NCBI GenBank assembly: GCA_963972255.1 | Contig: CAXATO010000003.1 | Span: 124,001 to 188,000 of the forward strand | Reading direction: 5' to 3' | Length of the DNA: 64,000 nucleotides | DNA from: UBA1479 sp002706405 | Lineage (GTDB): Bacteria; Pseudomonadota; Alphaproteobacteria; Rhodospirillales; Casp-alpha2 | In this document: positions 24,158-32,667 of the stretch, piece by piece | Position numbering within the stretch: the stretch's first letter is position 1 | Layout of the letters: every line of letters starts with the position of its first letter | Notes under the pieces: generated by a model | What the model was told of the DNA's origin: nothing | The model's database searches: none | What the model saw: the letters and a program-made list of their open reading frames with translations, nothing else | Position numbers and translations under genes: made by a program

Positions 24158-26257
24158 TCAGCGCCCTTCGCGCCACCAGGCGGCCATCAGGGTGCCGAGC
24201 GCCAGCACGGCCAGCAGCAATCCGGACAGCAGGGGAATATCCTTGAGCCCCGTCACCACATAGGCCTTGTGGGCGACCAGGCCGACCCAGCCGCGCCCGG
24301 CAAGATCGCGCCCGGGATCGACGCGGCGCAGATCGGGCACGCCGTCGGCGAGCCAGCGTACGGAGCCGCCGGTGATCTCCGTGACCGGCGTCAGGACCGC
24401 GTCCGTGGCGCGCAGGTCCGACAGTTCCAGCGGGTTCAACTCACCCGAGGCGACCAACGCCTGATGCTCGCCATCGCTCAGGCGGTAGAGCCCGATCTCG
24501 GCCGCCGCCAGCTCACCCCGCCACAGGCCCGGCTGGGCGTTCTTCAATTCCAGTTCCTGGACCTCGCCCGAGGGGGCGGTGACGGTGACCTTGCCGACGG
24601 TGTCTTTCAGGCTTCGCCGCTCGACCGTCAGTTTGCCGCCGCGCGTGTGGGCGTGAAGGGCCTCTTCCTCCAGGTCCGGTTCGCGCATCAGCCAATGGGC
24701 CAGCCGGCGCAGCAGTTCGCCCTGGGGGCCGCCGCCGTCGTACCCCCGCGCCCACAGCCAGATATGGTCGGACATGACCTGCGCCACGCGGCCCTTGCCG
24801 ACGCGGTCCAGCAACAGGATCGGTTTGTCCTGCAGGCCGGTCATCAGCGACACGCCCGCCGTGGCGTCGCCCGGAATCTGTCGGAACCAACGGCCCCAGA
24901 TGGGATCGGCCTTGGGGTCGATGCCGGGCCGCAACAGCGCCGCCGTCACCGGATGGCGCAGGCCCGTATCGGACACCCTGGGCCGGAACCCCGCTTCCAG
25001 CACGTCGCCCGTGGGGGCGGCCGGCAGGATTTCCCGCAGCGGTGTGTGATACAGGCTGGCGCGGCTCGCGAACTCCGGCCCCACGGCCATCAACAAGGCG
25101 CCGCCCTGGCGCACCCGGTCGGCTATGTTGGCCAGGTGCTGAGGCTGCAGCACGCCGCGCTTCAAATAGCGGTCGAACACGATCAGGTCGAACTCATCCA
25201 GGCGCTCGACGAACAGTTCATGGGTCGGAAAGGCGATCAGCGCCAGTTCGTTGAGCGGCGTGAAGTCGTCCTTGTCGGGCGGGCGCAGGATCGTGAAATG
25301 GACCAGATCGACGGAGGGATCGGACTTCAGCAGGTTGCGCCAGGTCCGTTCCGCCGCATGGGGCTGGCCCGAAATCAACAGCACCCGCAGGCGGTCGCGC
25401 ACCCCGTTGACGGAGACCAGCGCCCGGTTGTTGACCGTGGACAATTCGCCTTCGGCCGGTGCGACCGACATTTCGGCCAGCGACGGTCCCGCATGCTCCA
25501 GCTTGAAGGTAAAGGTCTGGTCCTCGCCCACGGGGACCAGGGCGGTCGTGCCCTCGGCCCCGTCGATCTTGAATTCGACCCGCGCCGACGGGCGGGCCGT
25601 GGTGCCGTCGGATTTGGCGTGTTTGTCCTCGATCCGGTAGGTCAGGGTGACCTCTTTGCCGACGATGCCGTAACCGGGCGCGTTCTTGATGACCAGGCGG
25701 CGGTCGATCTCGTCGCGCTGGCCGGTCAGCAGCACATGCAGCGGCCCGCGCACGCCGGGAATCTTGCCCTCGGCGATGTCCTTGGGCAGGTCGTGGACCT
25801 GACCGTCGGTGATGATCACGGCGCCGGCGAAGCGGTTCGGCGAAATGTCGGCGGAAGCCGTGGAAAGGGCTTCCATCAGCCGCGTGCCCGGGCGGTCGTC
25901 GGTCGCGGAATCCGTGACTTCGACAATGCGGTAATCCAGGTTGGCCTGACGATCCAGGGCGGCGACCAGGGCTTCCTCGGCGTTGGACATTTGCTGGCGG
26001 CGGTCGCCGGTCTTCTGGCTCGACGTGCGATCGATGACGATCAGGGCTTCGTCGGGCTGCGGCTCGCGCTTTTCGTTGACGATGCGGGGATCGGCCAGGG
26101 CCAGCAGCATCACGCCGAGGAACAGAAAGCGGAACAGCGATCCCGCCGCCCGCCGATACGCGCCCACGGCCAGCAAGGCCAGCCCAATCCCGCCGAGCAC
26201 GGCCAGCACGGGCAACGGCACCAGGGGCGAGAACTGCACGGCGGCGGCGGAAATCAT
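24158..26257 (-). CDS. Large membrane protein with glutamine-amidotransferase-like domain, MoxR cluster
   Basis: The 699-residue protein has two N-terminal transmembrane helices (PLPVLAVLGGIGLALLAVG; FRFLFLGVMLLALADP) and one near the C-terminus (IPLLSGLLLAVLALGTLMAAWW). The long soluble part between them begins with a von Willebrand-like strand, ALIVIDRTSSQ, where the MIDAS motif (D-x-S-x-S) is degenerate, and later holds a class-I glutamine-amidotransferase-like fold (LRVLLISGQPHAAERTWRNL; DRVRQGGALLMAVG) without an evident catalytic cysteine. Its ATG overlaps the upstream stop by four bases (ATGA). The role, probably in MoxR-assisted envelope or complex assembly, is not known. Confidence 0.85.
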   Translation of the reverse strand: MISAAAVQFSPLVPLPVLAVLGGIGLALLAVGAYRRAAGSLFRFLFLGVMLLALADPRIVNEKREPQPDEALIVIDRTSSQKTGDRRQQMSNAEEALVAALDRQANLDYRIVEVTDSATDDRPGTRLMEALSTASADISPNRFAGAVIITDGQVHDLPKDIAEGKIPGVRGPLHVLLTGQRDEIDRRLVIKNAPGYGIVGKEVTLTYRIEDKHAKSDGTTARPSARVEFKIDGAEGTTALVPVGEDQTFTFKLEHAGPSLAEMSVAPAEGELSTVNNRALVSVNGVRDRLRVLLISGQPHAAERTWRNLLKSDPSVDLVHFTILRPPDKDDFTPLNELALIAFPTHELFVERLDEFDLIVFDRYLKRGVLQPQHLANIADRVRQGGALLMAVGPEFASRASLYHTPLREILPAAPTGDVLEAGFRPRVSDTGLRHPVTAALLRPGIDPKADPIWGRWFRQIPGDATAGVSLMTGLQDKPILLLDRVGKGRVAQVMSDHIWLWARGYDGGGPQGELLRRLAHWLMREPDLEEEALHAHTRGGKLTVERRSLKDTVGKVTVTAPSGEVQELELKNAQPGLWRGELAAAEIGLYRLSDGEHQALVASGELNPLELSDLRATDAVLTPVTEITGGSVRWLADGVPDLRRVDPGRDLAGRGWVGLVAHKAYVVTGLKDIPLLSGLLLAVLALGTLMAAWWREGR

Positions 26258-29028
26258 TGGCCGAGCCTCCGGATAATCGCCGGCAGATGGACTTGGTCGG
26301 CCTTGTAGTTGCCGGTCAGCACGTACATCACCAGATTGATGCCGAAGCGGTAGGCCAATTCACGCTGACGCTCGCCCCCCGGCACGGCGGGGAAAAGGGC
26401 CTGCTGGGTATTTTCGTCGAGCGCCCAGGCGGCGGCCCAGTCGTTGCCGCCGGCCAGGACCGGCGACACGCCGTCATTGATGCGCGCACCCGCCCGTTCG
26501 ACCCACAAGGCGCTTCCGGTCCAGCGTCCGGGAAAATCCTGCAACAGATAGAACGACCGGGTCAGCACATGGTTGGCCGGGGCGACCACCAGGGGCGGAA
26601 TGTCCAGCTTGCGCGCCAGGGCCCGCAGTTCGCCCAGGTCCGTGCCGCCGGTATGGTCGCGGGTGTCGAACAGGATGGTGCCGCCGTTCTGCATGTAGGC
26701 GTTGACCTTGATCCGCGCGGTCTCGCTCATGTCGGCGGCGCCGGGAACCACGGGCCAATACAGCAGCGGAAAGAACGACAGATCGTCGCGGCCCGGATCG
26801 ACCCCCTGCGGGTCCGACAGTTCCGCCGCCGTGCGCCGCCGCACGATGAGGCTGAGGCCCGACAGGCCGAGGCGGCTGACCCGGTCCGTTTCCGCGTTTC
26901 CGGTCAGGACATAGGCCAGACGGGTCTTGGTGCTGTTCTCCAAGGCGTAGGCGTCGGAACCGGGAACGGTGGTCGCGGACGGCGCGCGGGCGGGGACGTT
27001 GATTTCCTGTGCCGTTGCCGTACCGGCGGCCCCCAGGACGGCCAGCGCGAGCAGGGGGGCGGCCAGGCGGGGGACGCGCAACAGGCCGCGCAGCCACAGG
27101 CTGACGGCGAAATCGGCCAGCGACAGCAGGGCCGCCAGGATGAACAGCCAGGGCCGGATGTCGATGGCTGGACTGCCGCCGTAGGTCGCCCGTTGCGCCG
27201 CCACGGATAGCTCGCCGAGCGGCCTGGGCACCGCCGCGTCACGGCCTAGGTTGAGGGCGCGGCGGTCATTGCCGCGGCCGTACAGGCCCGGCGGATGAAG
27301 CGGCGACACCGGGGTGCCGGCGAAGGCGTCCTGGGCGATGGCGCCCGTGTCCGGCGGGGCGTCGCCCAAGGCACCATAGGCATCGAGCGTCTGGATCGGT
27401 TCCAGCGGCGGCCCATGGGCGGTGTCGACCACGCCCTGGCTGAGGGCGACCAGGCGTTGCAGCATTTCGACCAGCAGCCCGGACAACGCCAGATTGGACC
27501 ATTGCGTGTTGGCCGTGGTGTGGACCAGCACCAGCCAGCCCTTGCCTTGGCGTTCGGCGGTGACCAGCGGCGTGCCGTCACTGAGCCGCGCCCAGGTCTT
27601 GCGTTCCAGGTCCAGGGACGGCTGCGCCAGGACCTGGCGGGTCACCGTGACGTCCGGCGGAACGGCCAGACCGTGGAACGGGCTTTCCGCATCGAAGGGG
27701 GCCAACCCGGCCGGCTGGGTCCAGGACATGGCGCCGCCGATCACCCGGTCGCCCCGGCGCAGCGGCACCGGAACCAAGGGCATGTCGCCGCCCTGGACCA
27801 CTTGTCCGCTGGTCGCCTGGGCCAGCAGCGGCCCGGCGAAACGCAAGACCACGCCGCCGTCTTCCAGCCAGGTCTTGATGGCCGCGCGGTCGGGGCCGGC
27901 GATGGTGCCGGGGTCGGGCAGGATCATCAGCGCAAGCTGGCGGCGCAGCAGGGTGCCGATGGTGCCCTGGCGGATTTCGCTGAACGGCTCCAGCGCCCGG
28001 GTGAGGTAGAACACGGACGACAGCAGCGGCAGTTCGGCCCCGCCGTCGCCGGTGACGATGCCGACCGGCCGCCGCCGCCAGCGTTCGTCGAGCAGGATCA
28101 CCGCCGCCGCCGATCCGGCATCTTCCAGGTCCAGACGGACCAGCTTGTTGGCCATTTCCGCCGGCAGGTCGAGGCGCACCTCGGCGGCGTCCTCGCCGGG
28201 GTTGAACACAAGTTCCTCGCGGGCGATCAGCCGCCCGTCCAGGGCAAAGGCCCGCAGGAACTGTGATTCTTCGGCGCGCGCGTCGGCGCGCTCCACGCGC
28301 ACCGTCAGGACGCCGCCGTCCAGCACCGGCGGGCGCAGCACCTTGGGCATCACCGTGGCGGGCCCGTCCGTGACGACGGTCAGGGGGCCGAACCGGGCCA
28401 GCCCCTGGGCGAAGGCATCGGCTGCCCCATGGTCGAGCCCGTCCGACAGCCACACGACCTGCGCGCTGCGATCCTGGGCCAGGGGACTTTGTTCCATCGC
28501 CTCGAGCGTCGCCACCCGGTCGGACGGCCAGGGGCGCGGCTGCAGGGTCTGGGCGAATTCCTGGGCCTGGCGTGGGGTAAAGACATGGACCCGCTCCGTG
28601 CCGGCGCCGGCCGGCGGGGGAGCGGTGGTGACGATGGTGACCGGACGGCCGTCGCGCGCCGCCTGATCGGTCAATTCCACCAGCAGGCGCTGACGGGCCG
28701 GCCAACCCTTGGCCGCGGACCAGCCGTTGTCGACGCCCAGGATGAGCGGACCCGAGCCCTGCCATTGGGCGGCCTGATTGATCAGCGGACCGGCGGCGGC
28801 CAGGACCAGAAGGGCCGCGATGGCAAGGCGCAGGATAATCAGCCAGGGCGGCGTCTTGGACGAGCTTTCTTCCCGCGTGACCAGTCCCAGCAACAGACGA
28901 AACGGCGGGAAGGTGACCCGCGTCGGCGCCGGCGGGGTCAGGCGCAGCAGCCACCAGATGACGGGCAGGGCCAGCAGGCCGAGCAGCGCCCAGGGGGCCA
29001 TGAATGCGAAGGTGCCGAAGGCAAGCAT
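26254..29028 (-). CDS. BatA-type membrane protein with C-terminal DUF4159 domain
   Basis: The 924-residue protein starts with the BatA-like double-transmembrane unit (MAPWALLGLLALPVIWWLL; WLIILRLAIAALLVLAAAG), followed by a degenerate vWA-like domain (LILGVDNGWSAAKGWPA; QVVWLSDGLDHGAADAF) and a long beta-rich extracytoplasmic region. Two further helices follow (IRPWLFILAALLSLADFAV; LAAPLLALAVLGAAGTATA), and the C-terminal ~210 residues are a DUF4159/GATase-like domain (GGTILFDTRDHTGG; LTRSFYLLQDFPGRW). The start at 29028 follows a GGAGA site, 20 bases after the DUF58 gene. It is part of the moxR operon; function is inferred only. Confidence 0.87.
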   Translation of the reverse strand: MLAFGTFAFMAPWALLGLLALPVIWWLLRLTPPAPTRVTFPPFRLLLGLVTREESSSKTPPWLIILRLAIAALLVLAAAGPLINQAAQWQGSGPLILGVDNGWSAAKGWPARQRLLVELTDQAARDGRPVTIVTTAPPPAGAGTERVHVFTPRQAQEFAQTLQPRPWPSDRVATLEAMEQSPLAQDRSAQVVWLSDGLDHGAADAFAQGLARFGPLTVVTDGPATVMPKVLRPPVLDGGVLTVRVERADARAEESQFLRAFALDGRLIAREELVFNPGEDAAEVRLDLPAEMANKLVRLDLEDAGSAAAVILLDERWRRRPVGIVTGDGGAELPLLSSVFYLTRALEPFSEIRQGTIGTLLRRQLALMILPDPGTIAGPDRAAIKTWLEDGGVVLRFAGPLLAQATSGQVVQGGDMPLVPVPLRRGDRVIGGAMSWTQPAGLAPFDAESPFHGLAVPPDVTVTRQVLAQPSLDLERKTWARLSDGTPLVTAERQGKGWLVLVHTTANTQWSNLALSGLLVEMLQRLVALSQGVVDTAHGPPLEPIQTLDAYGALGDAPPDTGAIAQDAFAGTPVSPLHPPGLYGRGNDRRALNLGRDAAVPRPLGELSVAAQRATYGGSPAIDIRPWLFILAALLSLADFAVSLWLRGLLRVPRLAAPLLALAVLGAAGTATAQEINVPARAPSATTVPGSDAYALENSTKTRLAYVLTGNAETDRVSRLGLSGLSLIVRRRTAAELSDPQGVDPGRDDLSFFPLLYWPVVPGAADMSETARIKVNAYMQNGGTILFDTRDHTGGTDLGELRALARKLDIPPLVVAPANHVLTRSFYLLQDFPGRWTGSALWVERAGARINDGVSPVLAGGNDWAAAWALDENTQQALFPAVPGGERQRELAYRFGINLVMYVLTGNYKADQVHLPAIIRRLGQ

Positions 29029-29048
29029 GGGGTCAGCCGTCTCCCCGC

Positions 29049-29939
29049 CTAGTGCCGGATGACCTGAGACAAGAGCTGATACAGGGTCATCAGCACGGTC
29101 TCGGGCGGGCGGTGGGTCATGTGGCGGGTCAGGCTCCATCCGAAGGACCGCGCCACGGCGTCGAGGCCCGCCTGATGGTGGGCCAGTTCCTCGCGGTAGG
29201 CTTGGCGCACGCTTTCGACGCGCCCGATCATGATGCGGCCCTCGCCTTCCGGGCCTTCGAACTCGACCCGCCCGTCGAAGGGCAGGGATTCCTCGGCCGG
29301 GTCCAGAATCTGCACCAGATGGCCCTCGACGCCGTGATTCGACAGGCGCGCGATGGCCTGACGGGTTTCGCTTAGGGGGGCCAGGAAATCGCCGAACAAC
29401 ACGACACGCCCGTGGCGCGGCACGAATTCCGGGCCCGGCAGGCTGGCGGTCGCCCCCGTCTCGGCGCGTTCCAGGGCTGTCGCGATGCGCAGCAAGGTGC
29501 TGCGGCCGGTGGCCGGGATCATGCCCGTGCCCATCAGAGCGATGCGCTCGCCCGCGCGCACCAGAAGCGAGGTCAGCGCCACGGCCAGGACCTTGGCCCG
29601 CCAGCCCTTGGACAGAGGGCCGCCGTCCGATGAATATTCCATGGAGGGCGAGCCGTCGGCCCATAGCCACACGCTCTGCGCCGCTTCCCATTCCATTTCA
29701 CGGACATAGACCGGGTCGGACTTGGCCGACTGCCGCCAGTCGATCAGTTGTGTCGAATCGCCGAATTCATAGCGCCGGAACTGCCAGAAGGTCTCGCCCT
29801 GGCCGACGCGCCGCCGGCCGTGCACGCCCTGGCTGACCGTGGACGCCACGCGCTCGGCCGCCACCAGAAGCGGCGGCAGGCCCGAGGCCGCGAGTTCGGC
29901 CTGTTGATGAAGGTCGGGTGTGTCCAGCGGGTTCACCAT
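29049..29939 (-). CDS. DUF58 domain-containing protein
   Basis: The 296-residue cytoplasmic protein has the DUF58 core: GRRRVGQGETFWQFRRYEFG, then DSTQLIDWRQSAKSDPVYVREME, and SVWLWADGSPSMEYSS, which is a vWA-like metal site (D-G-S-P-S). DUF58 proteins accompany MoxR AAA+ ATPases almost everywhere and are thought to be their vWA partner. The ATG at 29939 lies 37 bases after the moxR stop; a longer frame would overlap moxR and is unlikely. It is followed by the BatA/DUF4159 protein gene. Confidence 0.93.
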   Translation of the reverse strand: MVNPLDTPDLHQQAELAASGLPPLLVAAERVASTVSQGVHGRRRVGQGETFWQFRRYEFGDSTQLIDWRQSAKSDPVYVREMEWEAAQSVWLWADGSPSMEYSSDGGPLSKGWRAKVLAVALTSLLVRAGERIALMGTGMIPATGRSTLLRIATALERAETGATASLPGPEFVPRHGRVVLFGDFLAPLSETRQAIARLSNHGVEGHLVQILDPAEESLPFDGRVEFEGPEGEGRIMIGRVESVRQAYREELAHHQAGLDAVARSFGWSLTRHMTHRPPETVLMTLYQLLSQVIRH

Positions 29940-29976
29940 GCGTTGTTTGCCCTTGGGCCGTTGCGCGGATCGCCTC

Positions 29977-30999
29977 CTATTCGATGGTCTGGCAGAGGCG
30001 GTCGATGATCTGGCCGACGGTGACGCCCTCGGCACGGGCGCCGAAGGTCAGCGCCATGCGGTGGCGCAGGATGGGATGGGCCAGGGCGTAGACGTCCTCG
30101 ATCGAGGGCGACAGGCGGCCCTGGATCATGGCGCGGGCACGCACGCCCAGCATCAATGCCTGGCTGGCGCGCGGTCCCGGGCCCCAGGACACGTAATTGC
30201 GAATTTCCGGCAGGTCCGAGGCATCGGGCCGGCCGGCGCGGACCAGCTTCAGGATCGCCTCGGCCACGCTTTCGCCCACGGGCACGTGGCGGACCAGGGA
30301 CTGGGCGCGCATCAGGGCCTTGGGGTCCATGACCCGCTTGGCTTCCTGGGTGTCGGCGCCCGTGGTCTTGATCAGGATTTCGCGTTCCGTTTCCAGGTCC
30401 GGATGGGTCACGTCGACCTGCATGAAGAAACGGTCGAGCTGCGCTTCCGGCAGGGGATAAGTGCCTTCCTGCTCGAGCGGGTTCTGGGTCGCCAGCACAT
30501 GGAAGGGCTGCGGCAAGTCGTGGTACTTCCCGGCCACGGATACCCGATGTTCCTGCATGGCCTGCAGCAGGGCCGACTGGGTGCGCGGGCTGGCGCGGTT
30601 GATTTCATCGGCCATCAGAAGCTGGCAGAATACGGGGCCCTTGACGAAGCGGAAGCCGCGCTTGCCGGTCTCGCTTTCCTCCAGCACCTCGGAGCCCAGG
30701 ATGTCGGCGGGCATCAGGTCGGGCGTGAACTGCACGCGCTTCTCATCCATCCCGAAGACCTTGCCCAGCGTTTCCACCAGTCGGGTCTTGCCCAGGCCGG
30801 GCACCCCGACCAACAGGCAATGGCCGCCGGCCAGCAGGGTGATCAAGGATTCCTCGATAACCGTTTCCTGGCCGAAGATCACCCGGCCCACGCTGTCGCG
30901 GACTTTGGTGATGTCGTCGACCAGGCCGTCGATGGCGTCAACCAGGTCGTCGGTGTTGCCGCCGTCCCCGGTTGCCTTATTCTTGGTGTTGGTCGTCAC
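29977..30999 (-). CDS. moxR: MoxR-family AAA+ ATPase
   Basis: The 340-residue AAA+ ATPase has Walker A GVPGLGKT at 65-72, Walker B LLMADEIN at 127-134, sensor 1 in VLATQNPLEQEGTYPLPEAQ, and a C-terminal lid domain. MoxR proteins act as chaperones that insert metals or assemble protein complexes with vWA partners. The start is a GTG preceded by GGAGGCGTCTTCC. It leads an operon with DUF58, BatA/DUF4159 and GATase-like genes, and is divergent from the DUF1285 gene over 95 bases, so one regulatory region serves both sides. Confidence 0.96.
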   Translation of the reverse strand: MTTNTKNKATGDGGNTDDLVDAIDGLVDDITKVRDSVGRVIFGQETVIEESLITLLAGGHCLLVGVPGLGKTRLVETLGKVFGMDEKRVQFTPDLMPADILGSEVLEESETGKRGFRFVKGPVFCQLLMADEINRASPRTQSALLQAMQEHRVSVAGKYHDLPQPFHVLATQNPLEQEGTYPLPEAQLDRFFMQVDVTHPDLETEREILIKTTGADTQEAKRVMDPKALMRAQSLVRHVPVGESVAEAILKLVRAGRPDASDLPEIRNYVSWGPGPRASQALMLGVRARAMIQGRLSPSIEDVYALAHPILRHRMALTFGARAEGVTVGQIIDRLCQTIE

Positions 31000-31094
31000 G
31001 GAAGACGCCTCCGTTCAATGATATAAGAGAACAGGACGGGGTCGATCCCGTCCACCAGAGATCGCGTAGCAACAGATAGCGTATCACCGAATCC

Positions 31095-31676
31095 ATGTCT
31101 GAAAATACACCGGATCTTCGCTCCTTCATCGGCGCCGTTTCCCCCGCCGGGGACATTGCGGGCCCGGTCGGGATCACTCTCGGCCCCCGCCAGGCCTTGT
31201 GCGGCGATATCGACATGCGCATCGGCCTGGACGGTACCTGGTATTATCTGGGGTCTCCCATCGGGCGGAAGGAACTGGTCAAGCTGTTCTCCACGGTGCT
31301 GCATCGCGACGACGCGGGCGAATATTGGCTGCTGACCCCCGCCGAGGCCTGCCGCATCCAGGTCGAGGACGCGCCGTTTCTTGCCGTCGCGGCCGAGGTC
31401 AGCGGCAGCGGCGAGACCCAGACCATCACTTTCCGAACAAATATTGACGAAACCGTGGCGCTTGGCGCCGAGCATCCGCTGCGGGTCAATGTTGACCCGC
31501 AAACCCAGGAACCCCGGCCCTACGTGGGCCTGGCTCGGGGGCTCGAAGCGCGTCTGACGCGGTCGGTTTACTATCAACTGGTCGACCTTGCCGTTGAAGA
31601 AATGGTCGAAGACGCACACATCTACGGTATATGGAATGGTGGCCGATTCTTCTCCATCGGCCAATTGGAAGAATGA
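31095..31676 (+). CDS. DUF1285 domain-containing protein
   Basis: The 193-residue protein shows the DUF1285 pattern: CGDIDMRIGLDGTWYYLGSP, IGRKELVKLFSTVLHRDDAGEYW, LLTPAEACRIQVEDAPF and the C-terminal RLTRSVYYQLVDLAVE. It has no signal peptide. The family is widespread next to moxR, NUDIX and cca genes in alphaproteobacteria, exactly as here, but has no established biochemical role; known structures suggest a ligand-binding beta fold. It is followed 25 bases later by the CoA-pyrophosphatase gene. Confidence 0.9.
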   Translation: MSENTPDLRSFIGAVSPAGDIAGPVGITLGPRQALCGDIDMRIGLDGTWYYLGSPIGRKELVKLFSTVLHRDDAGEYWLLTPAEACRIQVEDAPFLAVAAEVSGSGETQTITFRTNIDETVALGAEHPLRVNVDPQTQEPRPYVGLARGLEARLTRSVYYQLVDLAVEEMVEDAHIYGIWNGGRFFSIGQLEE

Positions 31677-31701
31677 TGGCAGAGATGAGGACCGGCGGCA
31701 T

Positions 31702-32352
31702 ATGACCCCAGATTGGCTGATCGACCGGTTTGATACGCTGGACTGCGACCCGGATTCGCCGCGCGGCGACCATGATCTGAACCCCGGCATGGGAATTCTA
31801 CCGGACCTGACCCCCGCCGCCGTGCTGATCCCGCTGGTTCAGCGTGAGGTCCATCTCACCACCCTGTTCACCCAGCGCACCTCGCATTTGAAGCATCACG
31901 CCGGGCAGATCAGTTTTCCCGGCGGCCATGCGGACCCGGACGACACGTCGCCCGAAGACACGGCGCTGCGCGAGACGGAGGAAGAGGTCGGCCTGCACCG
32001 CAGCCGCATCCGCGTCATCGGGCGGCTTGCCCCCTACATCACGCGGACCGGGTTTTCCGTGACCCCCGTGGTCGGCCTGGTCAAGCCGCCGTTCGACATC
32101 GAACCCGACCCGAACGAGGTCGACGACGTGTTCGAGGTGCCGCTCAACTTTCTTATGGATCCGACCAACCATCAGCGCCACAAGCGCGAGGTCAACGGCA
32201 CGCGCCGCGATTTCTACGCCATGCCCTATGAGGACCGCTTCATTTGGGGTGCCACGGCGGGCATGGTCAAGAACCTCTACGACGTGCTGGTCGGCGACGG
32301 CCCCGACGCCAATTTCCGCCGCGACTTTCAGGGCGCGAGGTCGGCGCCATGA
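31702..32352 (+). CDS. CoA pyrophosphatase (NUDIX hydrolase)
   Basis: The 216-residue NUDIX enzyme has the CoA-specific signature LKHHAGQISFPGGHADP (UPF0035 motif) directly before the Nudix box ending ALRETEEEVGL. Such enzymes split coenzyme A, acyl-CoA or oxidised CoA to 3',5'-ADP and phosphopantetheine, cleaning the CoA pool. The start at 31702 aligns with family N-termini and follows AGGACCGG. Its TGA overlaps the ATG of the DUF6111 gene (ATGA), so the genes are coupled. Confidence 0.94.
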   Translation: MTPDWLIDRFDTLDCDPDSPRGDHDLNPGMGILPDLTPAAVLIPLVQREVHLTTLFTQRTSHLKHHAGQISFPGGHADPDDTSPEDTALRETEEEVGLHRSRIRVIGRLAPYITRTGFSVTPVVGLVKPPFDIEPDPNEVDDVFEVPLNFLMDPTNHQRHKREVNGTRRDFYAMPYEDRFIWGATAGMVKNLYDVLVGDGPDANFRRDFQGARSAP

Positions 32353-32627
32353 TCCGCTTGCTGATCAATTACATTTTTCCGCTGATTCTGCCGACGGCGG
32401 CCTATCTTGCCTGGGTCTGGTATTACCGCAAGCGCGCGGAAGCCTTGGGCGGCGCGCCGCCGGAGGTGACCCGGGGCGGGCTGTTCTGGTGCCTGGTGAC
32501 GGGCCTGAGCCTGATGATCGTCTCGCTTCTGGCGCTGGCGGCATTGACCGGGGCTGACCCCGGCCAGGGCGAGTATCAGTCGCCACGCTTCGAGGACGGC
32601 CGTATTATTCCCCCCAAGTTCAATTGA
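32349..32627 (+). CDS. DUF6111 family small membrane protein
   Basis: The 92-residue protein has two transmembrane helices (MIRLLINYIFPLILPTAAYL; GGLFWCLVTGLSLMIVSLLA) joined by a basic loop (YYRKRAEALGG), and ends with an acidic-to-polar tail (RFEDGRIIPPKFN) that looks extracytoplasmic. The P-P-K/x-F-x ending and placement between the NUDIX and cca genes match the DUF6111 family of alphaproteobacteria. Start and upstream stop share ATGA. Its function is unknown. Confidence 0.87.
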   Translation: MIRLLINYIFPLILPTAAYLAWVWYYRKRAEALGGAPPEVTRGGLFWCLVTGLSLMIVSLLALAALTGADPGQGEYQSPRFEDGRIIPPKFN

Positions 32628-32667
32628 GCATTGCCGGGCGGTCGTCCCGGCGGCGGAGTGGGATGGA

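Noticed and set aside
24269..26308. Long open frame on the plus strand opposite the amidotransferase-like gene
   Set aside because: Antisense shadow of a conserved membrane protein; its translation is low-complexity and has no motif.
29029..29691. N-terminal extension of the BatA/DUF4159 frame
   Set aside because: It would overlap most of the DUF58 gene in another frame and lacks sensible protein sequence; the ATG at 29028 directly precedes the BatA helices.
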